Shown: in pieces, positions 24,948-34,007 of the stretch | Layout: every line of letters begins with the position of its first letter | Position numbering within the stretch: position 1 is the first letter of the stretch | Origin: an uncultured Mycoplasmatota bacterium | Lineage (GTDB): Bacteria > Bacillota_I > Bacilli_A > RF39 > UBA660 | Length of the DNA: 64,000 nt | NCBI GenBank assembly: GCA_948434005.1 | Contig: CAOJEH010000003.1 | Location: 91,243 to 155,242, forward strand | Reading direction: 5' to 3' | Position numbers and translations under genes: made by a program | The notes under the pieces: generated by a model | What the model saw: only the letters and a program-made list of their open reading frames with translations | Database searches by the model: none | What the model was told of the DNA's origin: nothing

Positions 24948-26528
24948 TTATTTTCCACTTGCGCCATAGTTTGATAAAAATCTTGCTGATGGATCATCTA
25001 CATTGCAGCCTTCCCACTCTTTATTTGGCATCCAAAAGTCTATTATTAAATCACTTCTATTTGGGTAAAACTCCTCAAATATTTCTCTATACATTAGTGA
25101 TTCTTTAGTAAACGGAGTATGTCTTTTATATTTTTTGCATTTATCTATAAATTCACTATCTGTATATTTTTGTTCTGCTAGTTCCTTTAAGTCATCAACT
25201 AAGGAGTGTCCTACTGCATCTGAGAATGCTGCTTTTTCACGATATAGAATTTCATCTGGCAAATAATTATCAGTAAATGACTTTCTAAGTAAATATTTAC
25301 CTTGTCCATAACTATTCATTTTCTTAAGAGGATCTATACTCATTACATATTTGATAAACTCTTTATCTGCAAATGGTACCCTTGCTTCTAAACTGCATCC
25401 TGATATACATCTATCTGCACGTAAAACATCATACATATAAAGTTCTTTAATTCTTTTTTCACTTTCTTTTTGAAATTCCTCTTTATTTGGTGCAAAATCA
25501 GTATATTTATAACCAAATAGTTCATCACTAACCTCTCCTGTTAATAGTACTCTAATATCTGTATTTTCTCTAATCCATTTAGATAGTAAATACATTCCAA
25601 CTGATGCTCTTATAGTTGTAATATCCCAGGTTTCTAGTTTTTCTATAACTTCTCTTAATGAATCTATTACCTCCTCCTTAGTAATAATTACTTCTTTATG
25701 ATCACTGCCTATATAATCAGCTACTTTTTTAGCATATTTTAAATCAATTGCATCTGTATCCATTCCTATAGCAAATGTTTTTATTGGTTTATCTAAATTT
25801 CTTGCTGCAATAGAACATACTAAACTAGAATCAAGTCCTCCACTTAAAAGAAAGCCTAATGGAACATCTGAATCTAATCTTTTTATAACTGAATCAGTTA
25901 GTTTTTTATTTATCTTCGCATAAATAGTATCTAAATCATCATAACAAAATTCATCTACTTTAGATAAATCAATATACTTTGTAAATTTTTTATTTGCATA
26001 AAAGTATCCTGGTGGAAAAGGAGAAACTTCATTACATAGTTTTGTTAATGCTTTAGCCTCACTCGCAAACATAATAGAACCACTTTTTTTAGAGTATCCA
26101 TAAAACATAGGTCTTATTCCCATTGGATCACGACTTGCTATAAAGTCATCATTTTTACTATCATATAAAACACAAGCATACTCTGCATCTAACATACTAA
26201 ACATTTTCGTGCCATATTTTTCATATAAAGGTATAAGTATTTCACAATCACTTTCACTATCAAATTTATATCCTTCTTCTATTAATTTTTCTTTTATTTT
26301 TCTAAATCCATATATTTCACCATTACATACTAATATATTATTATCTCTTATAAATGGTTGCATACCTTCTTCAGATAAACCCATAATTGATAATCTATGA
26401 AATCCAAAGTAACCTGTTGAATCTATAATTCTTGTTTGATCTGGACCACGATGTTTTATTTTTTTAAATTCCCTTTCAAATTCTATTTTTGATATGTTTT
26501 TTTCTGTAGATACCATAAATCCACACAT
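24948..26528 (-). CDS. asnB: Glutamine-hydrolysing asparagine synthetase
   Basis: A 526-residue AsnB that makes asparagine from aspartate, ATP and glutamine. The N-terminal glutaminase domain begins MCGF, where Cys2 is the nucleophile, with HHGPD-type residues KHRGPDQ (about 27-33), RLSIMG and CNGEIYG. The synthetase domain has the ATP loop FLLSGGLDSSLV (about 226-237) and the E...TGEVSDELFGY stretch (about 325-336). The length is nearer the E. coli enzyme (554) than the 630-residue Bacillus types. The gene is preceded by an Asn-specific T-box leader, so it is switched on when tRNA-Asn is uncharged. An AAGGAAGGTGAT site precedes the ATG. Confidence 0.97.
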   Translation of the reverse strand: MCGFMVSTEKNISKIEFEREFKKIKHRGPDQTRIIDSTGYFGFHRLSIMGLSEEGMQPFIRDNNILVCNGEIYGFRKIKEKLIEEGYKFDSESDCEILIPLYEKYGTKMFSMLDAEYACVLYDSKNDDFIASRDPMGIRPMFYGYSKKSGSIMFASEAKALTKLCNEVSPFPPGYFYANKKFTKYIDLSKVDEFCYDDLDTIYAKINKKLTDSVIKRLDSDVPLGFLLSGGLDSSLVCSIAARNLDKPIKTFAIGMDTDAIDLKYAKKVADYIGSDHKEVIITKEEVIDSLREVIEKLETWDITTIRASVGMYLLSKWIRENTDIRVLLTGEVSDELFGYKYTDFAPNKEEFQKESEKRIKELYMYDVLRADRCISGCSLEARVPFADKEFIKYVMSIDPLKKMNSYGQGKYLLRKSFTDNYLPDEILYREKAAFSDAVGHSLVDDLKELAEQKYTDSEFIDKCKKYKRHTPFTKESLMYREIFEEFYPNRSDLIIDFWMPNKEWEGCNVDDPSARFLSNYGASGK

Positions 26529-26554
26529 AATAAATCACCTTCCTTATATAAATT

Positions 26555-26612
26555 AAAAAGACTAGTCTCATACTCACATATACAAAAGTATACATGGGAC
26601 GAAACTAGTCTT
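26555..26612 (-). terminator. T-box-controlled terminator before asnB
   Basis: On the minus strand AAGACTAGT pairs with ACTAGTCTT, with an inner stem CATGTATAC / GTATATGTG, followed by five T. It competes with the antiterminator that contains the T-box at 26613-26627. Confidence 0.85.
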
Positions 26613-26830
26613 CCGCGGTACCACCCAATTTATTATAAAGAATTTATAATCACCTTATTCGATTCTTCCAAATCTAGTATCTTATAACGGGATACAATCC
26701 GACTTAGCCTACTTGGATATCCTTTCGGTAAGCAACTCCAGAGTGTTCTTTCAAATAGTCTTAATTATTAGGCTTACACCATACCCTAACTCGCTTAAAT
26801 TTTAACTAATTTACTTTTCTCTTTCAAAGT
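26555..26830 (-). promoter_or_regulatory. T-box riboswitch leader of asnB, asparagine specifier
   Basis: The leader has the canonical parts in order on the minus strand: the stem I distal segment GCGAGTTAGGGTATGGTG (about 26788-26771), the specifier region GAAAGAACACTCTGGAG with codon AAC at 26747-26745 followed by A, and the 14-base T-box TGGGTGGTACCGCG ending near 26613. A Rho-independent terminator follows and then the asnB ribosome site. AAC is an asparagine codon, which matches the gene it controls. Uncharged tRNA-Asn should pair with the codon and with TGG of the T-box and permit read-through. Confidence 0.95.
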
Positions 26831-26877
26831 TATTGAATACATTATATATTATATTATATTCATTTGTCAAATTTTTA

Positions 26878-27183
26878 TTACTGTGATTTATTTTTTCTTT
26901 TATAATATTTAACTTCTAATCTATCAAAATCAAAGGTTCTAATCATCCATCCTGTCTTTTCCCACATTGATTCTGGTAATCCTCTAATACCATTATTCTT
27001 TAACTGATCCATATTCGTAATTCCAATAGATAGTAGTTTTTGTTTTAATTCAAAGTCGTAGCAAATATCTTCAATCTTTATTTGACTATTCCAACTGTTC
27101 ATTTTTTCACTAATATATGAAGAAAGGGCTCTTAATTCATCTATAGATAATTTGTCTATTATTCTAAAAATTGATTGATCCAT
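26878..27183 (-). CDS. Small protein with an RpoA-CTD-like helical domain
   Basis: A 101-residue protein. The N-terminal half is helical (IDKLSIDELRALSSYISEK). The middle (IEDICYDFELKQKLLSIGIT followed by NMDQLK) has the pattern of helix-hairpin-helix folds such as the C-terminal domain of RNA polymerase alpha, where 'L...L...GI.t...L' is diagnostic. The last 20 residues are basic. The ATG at 27183 is chosen over two upstream candidates because GTGGTAAT precedes it. It follows the 27218 gene by 34 bases in the same direction. A nucleic-acid-binding role is only an inference. Confidence 0.65.
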   Translation of the reverse strand: MDQSIFRIIDKLSIDELRALSSYISEKMNSWNSQIKIEDICYDFELKQKLLSIGITNMDQLKNNGIRGLPESMWEKTGWMIRTFDFDRLEVKYYKRKNKSQ

Positions 27184-27217
27184 TTTTATTACCACTTTCT
27201 ATATATATTTAATCAGC

Positions 27218-28027
27218 TTAGTCAGTTTTAACTATTTGTTTAGGTTTATCACTTGGTGGAACTAGTGATATCTTACCTTCTGTAATATAGTTTACAAAAC
27301 CTCCATCAACTTGCATTAACATTGCTAAGAAGTTATTATCTGATAGCCAAGCTGCTTGGACATTGTTCTTAAATAAACCATCTACAAAATTGCCATCTTC
27401 ATCTTTCTTAAATATAGTTTCATATACTTCAGAAATATTTAAATAACCATTATTTTCTCTTTTCTTTTTTAAATATTTAATAACTAAACCTGTATTTTTT
27501 TGTGCATCTTTTGTTGCTACTAAGAAAGTTTCTACATTTTCACTAGTATCAGAATCCATTGCTTTATTAACTAAATCAAAACTAGATCTAGCAAACTCTC
27601 CCATAGCTTTTAAATATTTAGAATCTAAAGATACAATTGTATGTGCAAAGTCTAAATCATCTTTTAATTCATCAGATGCCAAAGTTCTAAATAGGTCACA
27701 AACATCTGCATCATCTCTAAGTTTATATTCTAGTTTACTTTCAGACTCATAATCACGCATAAATACTTTAGTAAACAATTCCCTTTCATCATAGAAAGTT
27801 TTAATACCCAACTGCTGTTTTAAACTTTGAATATTACTTTTACTAAAACCTGATCTACTTATTGAACCTACTTGTAACATATAATTTACTATTAAGGCAT
27901 CTTCATGACTTTCAAGTTTTAAATCATCTTCTAGTTTGGTAGAAGACATAATTTGATAATATGAAAGTTTATTGGTATTCGGACATATTTCTAAAGTCTT
28001 TTTTAAGTTAGTATATACATTTTCCAT
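27218..28027 (-). CDS. Unrecognised soluble 269-residue protein
   Basis: A mainly helical, acidic protein with no signal peptide, no membrane segment and no motif I recognise. Regions rich in Asp/Glu/Lys alternate with short hydrophobic stretches. A very strong ribosome site (GGAGGTGATTAT) suggests good expression. It is divergent from trpS with 131 bases between them and upstream of the small 26878 gene. No function is proposed. Confidence 0.72.
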   Translation of the reverse strand: MENVYTNLKKTLEICPNTNKLSYYQIMSSTKLEDDLKLESHEDALIVNYMLQVGSISRSGFSKSNIQSLKQQLGIKTFYDERELFTKVFMRDYESESKLEYKLRDDADVCDLFRTLASDELKDDLDFAHTIVSLDSKYLKAMGEFARSSFDLVNKAMDSDTSENVETFLVATKDAQKNTGLVIKYLKKKRENNGYLNISEVYETIFKKDEDGNFVDGLFKNNVQAAWLSDNNFLAMLMQVDGGFVNYITEGKISLVPPSDKPKQIVKTD

Positions 28028-28158
28028 ATAATCACCTCCATTTGTTTTTCTATTATACTATAAATGTATACTTATATCAATAATGATTGGTTACATTTTT
28101 ATAAATTTTCTTTTATAACTATTAACTTTATGGTAGAATTATAAATGGAAGTGATAAT

Positions 28159-29163
28159 ATGAAAAAAACTATTCTTACAGGATTACGTCCAACTGGTAAC
28201 CTACACTTAGGGCATCTATTTGGAGCAGGACAAAATTATGTAAAGATGCAAGATGAATATGAGTTCTTTTTAGAAATTGCAGATGTTCAAGCTCTTACTG
28301 ATAATTTTAATAATCCTGAAAAAGTTAGAAAAAATGTTTATGAACTTACAATGGATTTACTAGCAATAGGTGTTGATCCTCATAAAGTAAATTTATTTAT
28401 TCAATCTAAGATACCAGAAATTGCGGAACTTACAGTATTTTATTCTAATTTAGTTACTATTGCTAGATTATATAGAAATCCTACTGTTAAAAGTGAAGTA
28501 TCTCAAAAGAAAGAGTTATTTGGTAATGATGGTGAAAGTATAACATATGGATTTTTAGGTTATCCGGTTAGTCAAGCTGCTGATATAACTGCTTTAGGTG
28601 GAGAGGTTGTTCCTGTGGGTGATGATCAATTACCTTTACTTGAACAATGTCGTGAAATTGTTAGAAAGTTTAATAATATATATGGAAATGTTTTATCGGA
28701 ACCTGAAGCTGTACTTAGTAATACTAGTAGACTAAAAGGACTAGATGGTAATGAAAAAATGGGAAAAAGTCTAGGTAATGCAATCTTTTTAATAGATTCA
28801 GAAGAAACTATCTCTAAAAAAGTAATGGATGCTGTTACTGATCCTTCTAAAATAAGAAAAGATGATCCTGCTAATCCTGATATTTGTATGGTATATTATT
28901 ATCATAAATTAGTTACTCCTAAAGATGATTTAAAAACAGTATGTAGTGAATGTAGGAATGGTGATAGAGGTTGTGTTGCTTGTAAAAAAGAACTTATTAA
29001 AAATTTATGCGATTTCTTACAACCTATAAAAGATAGAAGAAAACAATATGAAGATGATCCACTATTAGTTCAAAAAATACTATCAGATGGTACAAATAAA
29101 GCGAGGGAAAGAGCTAAAGCTACAATGAAACAAGTAAAAGAAGCTATGAAAATAGACTACTAA
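28159..29163 (+). CDS. trpS: Tryptophanyl-tRNA synthetase
   Basis: A 334-residue class I synthetase. The HIGH-type motif is GNLHLGHL (about 13-20) after TGLRPT, and the KMSKS-type motif is NEKMGKSLGN (about 194-203). GDDQLPLLEQCREIVRKFN (about 154-172) belongs to the Trp-binding side. A four-cysteine set, CSECRNGDRGCVACKK (about 261-276), could bind zinc; it is found in the TrpRS subgroup that carries such a site. No T-box leader is present. A TAGAAT-like -10 lies close upstream. A bidirectional terminator follows. Confidence 0.97.
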   Translation: MKKTILTGLRPTGNLHLGHLFGAGQNYVKMQDEYEFFLEIADVQALTDNFNNPEKVRKNVYELTMDLLAIGVDPHKVNLFIQSKIPEIAELTVFYSNLVTIARLYRNPTVKSEVSQKKELFGNDGESITYGFLGYPVSQAADITALGGEVVPVGDDQLPLLEQCREIVRKFNNIYGNVLSEPEAVLSNTSRLKGLDGNEKMGKSLGNAIFLIDSEETISKKVMDAVTDPSKIRKDDPANPDICMVYYYHKLVTPKDDLKTVCSECRNGDRGCVACKKELIKNLCDFLQPIKDRRKQYEDDPLLVQKILSDGTNKARERAKATMKQVKEAMKIDY

Positions 29164-29198
29164 AAAGAATATGTATAAATTACATATTCCTTTTTTTT
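29162..29198. terminator. Bidirectional terminator after trpS
   Basis: GAATATGTA (29167-29175) pairs with TACATATTC (29181-29189) and eight T follow on the plus strand; it also overlaps the stop of the minus-strand gene ending at 29180. Confidence 0.9.
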
Positions 29199-29599
29199 GT
29201 TTTCATTTGTTTTTTTGCTCGATCCTCTTTAAACTTTTTATAATCTCTATCAAATTCATGCATATGATTATTAAAAGCTTTATAAGCACCTGATTTACTA
29301 AATTTTCCTTTACAATAGTTACTTGCAGGAACCTTGAAATCAATTGTATATACAGGTTTAATACTAAGACCAGTTGAACTATCTTCCTCTTTAATATCTC
29401 TATCACTATTTCCAAGATCTATATATCTTTCACCATCAAAACGTAAAACTGTTGGATAATTATATTCTAATTTTTTTCCGCTAAGTCCAATATTAGCTTC
29501 CCAAATGGCTCTATCTAGTTCAGGATCTCCTTGGTACTCTGGATTTATTACTTTAACAGATGAAAAAAACAATTCTTCATCACTATATCTTTCAAACAT
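29180..29599 (-). CDS. Unrecognised 139-residue protein
   Basis: A soluble protein with no signal peptide or membrane helix. The first 100 residues look like mixed alpha/beta (VINPEYQGDPELDRAIWEA, YPTVLRFDGERYIDLG), and the last 35 are strongly basic (KFKEDRAKKQMKTKKRNM). A basic tail can mean nucleic-acid or ribosome contact, but I see no known family. It stands alone between terminators. Confidence 0.7.
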   Translation of the reverse strand: MFERYSDEELFFSSVKVINPEYQGDPELDRAIWEANIGLSGKKLEYNYPTVLRFDGERYIDLGNSDRDIKEEDSSTGLSIKPVYTIDFKVPASNYCKGKFSKSGAYKAFNNHMHEFDRDYKKFKEDRAKKQMKTKKRNM

Positions 29600-29670
29600 A
29601 AAATACCTCCATTGATTATTATATTATCATAAACAATATATATTCCGCAATAATTCTATATTATTTTTAC

Positions 29671-29696
29671 AAAAAAAACTACTAATTTAATGTAGT
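29671..29696 (-). terminator. Terminator after the DUF3603 gene
   Basis: ACTAC (29679-29683) pairs with GTAGT (29692-29696); eight T follow on the minus strand and the stem overlaps the stop region. Confidence 0.65.
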
Positions 29697-30344
29697 CTTC
29701 TTCTTATGAGTTAATCTAATAATTCCATATAATTTATCGTGTTTCTCATTATAATTATTATCTATACTATCTAATAATATTTTATATCTATCTACTAAAG
29801 ACTTATTATCCTTAGGATATATTTCTTCATATAAATAATTTATTTTTTCAAATTTTTTCTTTTTATAAGATATTTTTAATTCTTTTAATAAGTAATTTCT
29901 CCTAAATTCTTCTTCTCTTGTTAATAAATAACTATTATTATATCTCTTTACTATTTTATAATCCAAACTTCTTAGTTTAACTTCATTACTTAAATCTAGA
30001 ATCTCATCTTCTTCATCTAACAAAAGATTGCTTTTAAAAAGTGATTTACCTTCTTTATTAAACTCTACTGCTACTACTTTATAGGTATCTGTAAATAATA
30101 CACCATAATCTATCTTTGAAGTACCTGTATCTGTATATACTTCTGATTTTCTATATATTTCATTTAGAAAAGATTTATCTACTGTAAAGGTACTGTTAAT
30201 TATATCATATAAAGTATTAGTTGTTACTCTTACCATTGGTATTTTCTTTATATGTTCTATATTATCTTTTTTATTCCATTCAAATGATTCATATACTCTA
30301 TTACTATCTATTAAATTTAAGATTATATCATAAACATTTATCAT
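29682..30344 (-). CDS. DUF3603-family protein
   Basis: A 220-residue soluble protein resembling the DUF3603 family of Bacilli: an N-terminal strand, then FEWNKKDNIEHIKKIPMVRV (about 22-41), a helical LNEIYRKSEVYT, and DYGVLFTDTYKVVAVEFN (about 79-96) followed by the acidic LLLDEEDEILDL. The C-terminal half is helical and basic. The molecular role of this family is not known to me. The ATG lies inside the last 17 bases of the preceding small membrane protein gene, so the two are coupled. Confidence 0.7.
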   Translation of the reverse strand: MINVYDIILNLIDSNRVYESFEWNKKDNIEHIKKIPMVRVTTNTLYDIINSTFTVDKSFLNEIYRKSEVYTDTGTSKIDYGVLFTDTYKVVAVEFNKEGKSLFKSNLLLDEEDEILDLSNEVKLRSLDYKIVKRYNNSYLLTREEEFRRNYLLKELKISYKKKKFEKINYLYEEIYPKDNKSLVDRYKILLDSIDNNYNEKHDKLYGIIRLTHKKKTTLN

Positions 30345-30549
30345 GTTTTTTCTCCTTTCTTAGCATTATTATTAAAATAATAATAATACCTATTAATAGT
30401 AACCAACATTCATATCTAGTTATACAATAAGATAAATATTCACTTATAGTATAACCAAAACTAAGTAGATTTATATATATTATAAAATATGAAAAACCTA
30501 TTATCATAAATATAAATCCAATTAAAAAGAAAACTATTCTCGTTATCAT
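30328..30549 (-). CDS. Small two-helix membrane protein
   Basis: A 73-residue protein with two hydrophobic helices (about 4-28 and 48-65), a loop with FGYTISEYLSYCITRYEC between them, and a basic end. The order 'L.fGYt..EYL.....R.EC' looks conserved in design, though I cannot name a family. AAGGAG precedes the ATG. It overlaps the DUF3603 gene by 17 bases, so they share a transcript. Confidence 0.65.
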   Translation of the reverse strand: MITRIVFFLIGFIFMIIGFSYFIIYINLLSFGYTISEYLSYCITRYECWLLLIGIIIILIIMLRKEKKHDKCL

Positions 30550-30615
30550 TTTAGCTCCTTAATTATATTTATGAATTATCTAATTATAGTATACAAATTA
30601 TTTTTTTATTTATAC

Positions 30616-30638
30616 AAAAAAAGAATATTACTATTCTT
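30616..30638 (-). terminator. Terminator after rmuC
   Basis: AAGAATA (30621-30627) pairs with TATTCTT (30632-30638); seven T follow on the minus strand. Confidence 0.7.
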
Positions 30639-31701
30639 TATGATCTATTAATTTATCTATTTCAACTTTATTAATTGATGCGAATTTTTTAGTTATTTTT
30701 TCTGTTGTTATAGAAACATTTTCTACATCTTTATTAACTGCTTCAATACTACGTGATAATTTATCCCAACGTTCCTTATATCTAGAGAATTCTATGCCAA
30801 GTTTATTTAATTCTTCATGGATTACTTTTGTATATTTATCTCTTTCTATATTTTTTATAATCATTTGAATTACAGTTAAAGTTGAAATTAAAGTAGTTGG
30901 TGATGTTATCCATACTCTCTTTTTATAGGCATATTCTATAATATCAGAGTGATATGCATTTATCTCTGCAAATATAGCTTCAGCTGGTAAAAACATAATT
31001 GCTTGATTACTTGTCTCATTTGGAATGATATATTTTTCACTTATAGCATCTATATGTTTTTTTACATCTACTTTGAATAACTTTTCATATTTTTCTCTTT
31101 CTAGTTTTGAAATTCCTTTATCTACCATTTGTTGATAATGTTCTAAAGGAAATTTTGAATCTATAGCAATAGTACCTAAAGGTTCCGGTGCGAATAAAAC
31201 AGAATCAGCAATATATTTATTACTCATAGTATATTGAAGTTTATAAACTTTATCATTCTTTTCACCAAATACACTAACTAAAATATGTTTTAAATTAACT
31301 TCTCCATAAATACCTCTACTCTTTTTATCAGTTAAAATACTTTGTAATGAAACTATATCAGTAGATAATGTTTCTATTTTCTTTTGAGCTTCATCTATTT
31401 TAGATAATCTCTCTATAACTGATGTAAAAGTCTTGTTTGTTTTTTCAAAATTTTCATCTAATCTTTCGTTTACTTTTTCGTTTATAATCATTAATCTCTT
31501 TTCTACCTGCTCATTAAGTTTATTAAAATCAGTATTCATATTACGAGTTAAGTCTGATTTAAAATTACTTAGTTCTTTTACTATTTCTAATTCCAATTTA
31601 CCTAATCTTTCTGTGATATTACTTTCATTAATATTTTTAAATAATGAGATTACTATTAATATTAAATTTACTACTAAAAGTCCTATAATTATATAATTCA
31701 T
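30631..31701 (-). CDS. rmuC: DNA recombination protein RmuC
   Basis: A 356-residue protein: an N-terminal membrane helix (about 3-20), a long coiled coil (about 30-130, heavy in Lys, Glu, Asn and Leu), and the RmuC nuclease-like domain (SRGIYGEVNLKHIL near 133-146, IAIDSKFPLEHYQQMV near 178-193, FLPAEAIFAEI near 237-247, VWITSPTTLISTL near 267-279). RmuC limits DNA inversions and template switching; the conserved core has a PD-(D/E)xK-like design. The length is a little short for the family. It is followed by no other gene before its terminator and is preceded by the VTT protein gene 11 bases upstream. Confidence 0.92.
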   Translation of the reverse strand: MNYIIIGLLVVNLILIVISLFKNINESNITERLGKLELEIVKELSNFKSDLTRNMNTDFNKLNEQVEKRLMIINEKVNERLDENFEKTNKTFTSVIERLSKIDEAQKKIETLSTDIVSLQSILTDKKSRGIYGEVNLKHILVSVFGEKNDKVYKLQYTMSNKYIADSVLFAPEPLGTIAIDSKFPLEHYQQMVDKGISKLEREKYEKLFKVDVKKHIDAISEKYIIPNETSNQAIMFLPAEAIFAEINAYHSDIIEYAYKKRVWITSPTTLISTLTVIQMIIKNIERDKYTKVIHEELNKLGIEFSRYKERWDKLSRSIEAVNKDVENVSITTEKITKKFASINKVEIDKLIDHKE

Positions 31702-31712
31702 AAATACACCTC

Positions 31713-32282
31713 TTACTCTACTTTCATTTTTTTACTTATTAGTTTTGATAGGAAATAGGCAACTACAATAAGAGTTGTTGCAAAAATAAGTGATGAGATA
31801 TCTGTAATACTCTCGATTAAACTTTTTCCAACTAATCCCCAAAATGCTATCATAAATATTTTTCCTGTTAATAAAGAAATTATATATTTTCTTTTACTAA
31901 TACCAACTAATCCTGCAGATATATTAATTAAAAATGCAGGTGTAAATGGTAAAGCTAATAGAACAACTAAATTTGGAAAACTTATAGTTTTCATTTTATT
32001 AATAACCTTTTTAAACTTTTTCTTCTTTTCAATTTTATTTAAAAATTTATTAGAAAAAAGTGAAAATAACAAAAAGGATATATAACAACCTAAACATGTA
32101 GACAACCATGATACAATAATACCTAAAATTAAGCCATAGGCATTTATATTAAGCGCTACAAAAACACCTAGAGGTAGTGCTGGTATTATTGATTCTAATA
32201 ATATTAACAAAACACCATATATTAAACCACCACTTTGTAATAGGCTTGTGAAATATTCTACTAAGTTGTTAATAAGTTCCAT
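31713..32282 (-). CDS. VTT/DedA-like membrane protein
   Basis: A 189-residue integral membrane protein of the VTT (SNARE-associated, DedA/TVP38) group. There are five or six hydrophobic segments. The family stretch ESIIPALPLG (about 26-35) marks the first re-entrant loop, and the second is FPNLVVLLALPFTPAFLINISAGLVGISKRKYI (positions about 100-132; key residues Pro, Phe-Thr-Pro and Gly). Members flip or carry polyprenyl phosphates or phospholipids. It is next to rmuC, probably in one unit. Which lipid it handles is not visible. Confidence 0.85.
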   Translation of the reverse strand: MELINNLVEYFTSLLQSGGLIYGVLLILLESIIPALPLGVFVALNINAYGLILGIIVSWLSTCLGCYISFLLFSLFSNKFLNKIEKKKKFKKVINKMKTISFPNLVVLLALPFTPAFLINISAGLVGISKRKYIISLLTGKIFMIAFWGLVGKSLIESITDISSLIFATTLIVVAYFLSKLISKKMKVE

Positions 32283-32325
32283 ATAATCACCTATTATTAT
32301 TATAGTATAAAAATAAGTGTTTTAA

Positions 32326-32356
32326 AAGAAAAAGATAGTAATCTTATTTACTATCT
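32326..32356 (-). terminator. Terminator after the rhodanese gene
   Basis: AGATAGTAA (32333-32341) pairs with TTACTATCT (32348-32356), followed by TTTTCTTTT on the minus strand. Confidence 0.75.
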
Positions 32357-32643
32357 TCAATATAAGAATTATATCCACCTTTTATTGTTACTACATTGTA
32401 ACCTAAATTAGCTAGATAACTACATAATCCTTTACTAGAGGATCCAAAACTACAAAAAATATAATATGTATAATTTTTATTTAAATATTTTTTTGGATCT
32501 ATTAATAATTCGTTATATGTTATATTTTTAGCATTTTTTATAGTACCATTTAAATATGAATAATTATCTCTAATATCTATTAATTCTATATTTTCTTTTT
32601 TTAATAATTCCTTTAATTCATAAGAATTAATTTCTTTATACAT
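32344..32643 (-). CDS. Single-domain rhodanese
   Basis: A 99-residue sulfurtransferase domain. The N-terminal strand LIDIRDNYSYLNGTIKNAKNI carries the family 'DvR...Y..GhI.gA.nI' pattern, and the active loop is FCSFGSSS with Cys near residue 63, followed by LANLGYNVVTIKGGY. The loop is a six-residue phosphate/sulfur cradle. It probably moves sulfane sulfur in the cytoplasm; the partner is unknown. It stands alone just downstream of the large pilus/secretion block and has its own ribosome site and terminator. Confidence 0.9.
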   Translation of the reverse strand: MYKEINSYELKELLKKENIELIDIRDNYSYLNGTIKNAKNITYNELLIDPKKYLNKNYTYYIFCSFGSSSKGLCSYLANLGYNVVTIKGGYNSYIEDSK

Positions 32644-32668
32644 ATACTACACCCCAATATAGTATATG

Positions 32669-32701
32669 AAAAAAAAGTAATCTGAACTATTACAGATTAC
32701 T
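32669..32701 (-). terminator. Terminator ending the pilus/secretion block
   Basis: GTAATCTG and CAGATTAC pair (about 32677-32684 and 32693-32700), followed by eight T on the minus strand. It closes the 25-kb same-strand block. Confidence 0.85.
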
Positions 32702-33987
32702 TATCTAACTATATAAGGTTTATTTTTAGTACCTTTTCCCTTTTCAATCATAGCACTATCATTTAAATGTATAACTGGTCTTAAAGCATTATTAGAATAA
32801 GCATTATCATTATCAACATGTCCTGATGATAAATAATATACTTTTGAACTATCAGTAGCTACTCCATTAGCTAACCAAAAAGTCTCACTTTCTGATAAAT
32901 AATTATAGTTTTGACATTCTGGTGAAGTTGTTTTTGTACAACCTGGATCTATTGAGGCATTTAAATAATCATATACTGAAAGTAATGACATCTTAGTCTC
33001 ATATCTCGTCTTACATTCACTGCTTCCATCTTTTGTGGTATCATCTTCTGCTCTAGTACCAACACAAGCGCTAAACTTTTTAAGCTTACTTTTAATTTTT
33101 TTATTAAAATATACTTCTTCGTTACTATATTCCATATATTCTTCACTTTCACTATCTTCGAATCCACCATCGTATAATTTTTCTATATGTGTAGATATGG
33201 TACTATTTTTATATACATTAATTCCTGTTTCATTTTCCATAGAACTATTATATCTTGAATCCCAAGAATAAGAATTATTAGTAACTTCATCTTTTATTAG
33301 TACTATTTCACTATTATTTACGACTTTTATAATTCTCCACAAAGTATCTTTACCCTTAAATTTAACGTAGTTATCTACATATTTACCTCTATAGACATAT
33401 TCATTATTCATTTTATATAGTCCATATCCAGTTGTAACAATATTATCTTTATTAACTATCTCTTTATATAATTCTCTAGTCTTATAGTTTTCTCCACAAT
33501 CTAAATATGCAGTATAATTATATGAATTAGAAATATTTTCTACTACTACTTTTCCTGAACATGTCTCATCTTTTATATATTCATCAAGGGATTTCATATA
33601 TTTATTATTTGATAATGTATCTGCTGTTATATATACAGAATTATTCTTAGATGGAAGTTTACTCTTATTATCTTTAAAATATAATTTTGCAGCTTCAACC
33701 ATTTCATCTTCAACATCAGAATACGAAAAATTTCCATCAGAACCACCTGATACTAAATAACCTATTAAGATAATAATTCCTACTAAAACAATTGCACCAA
33801 TAAATAGTTTAATCATTTTAGATCTAAATTCCATCTTTGAGGTTATACTAACTACCTTTTTATCATTTTGAATATTTTCTATAGGTTCATCATCATAGCC
33901 AGGTACATCAGTAAGTTCTTCTTTTTCTTCTTCTTTTTGCGTAATCTTATCTTTATCAATATGATTACTGTTAGGATCTATACTCAT
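32701..33987 (-). CDS. Membrane-anchored modular surface protein with pseudopilin-like and DUF6273-like parts
   Basis: A 428-residue protein: an acidic cytoplasmic start (1-55), one membrane helix (about 61-82), then an outside region. Part one (about 90-165: VEDEMVEAAKLYFKDNKSKL ... YLDCG) matches in order the start of the 54393 protein (VTDAAKRYFEINNSLLP ... YLNCG), which looks like an oligomerisation or pseudopilin-like helix and a small beta domain. Part two (about 205-425) is DUF6273-like: DTLWRIIKVV, SLLSVYDYL, FWLANG and RPVIHLNDSA, ending GKGTKNKPYIV. Several Cys pairs may form disulfides. It is the last gene of the block, so a role at the outer face of the machine is likely. Confidence 0.75.
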   Translation of the reverse strand: MSIDPNSNHIDKDKITQKEEEKEELTDVPGYDDEPIENIQNDKKVVSITSKMEFRSKMIKLFIGAIVLVGIIILIGYLVSGGSDGNFSYSDVEDEMVEAAKLYFKDNKSKLPSKNNSVYITADTLSNNKYMKSLDEYIKDETCSGKVVVENISNSYNYTAYLDCGENYKTRELYKEIVNKDNIVTTGYGLYKMNNEYVYRGKYVDNYVKFKGKDTLWRIIKVVNNSEIVLIKDEVTNNSYSWDSRYNSSMENETGINVYKNSTISTHIEKLYDGGFEDSESEEYMEYSNEEVYFNKKIKSKLKKFSACVGTRAEDDTTKDGSSECKTRYETKMSLLSVYDYLNASIDPGCTKTTSPECQNYNYLSESETFWLANGVATDSSKVYYLSSGHVDNDNAYSNNALRPVIHLNDSAMIEKGKGTKNKPYIVR

Positions 33988-34007
33988 AGTAATACCTCTT
34001 TTCTATA

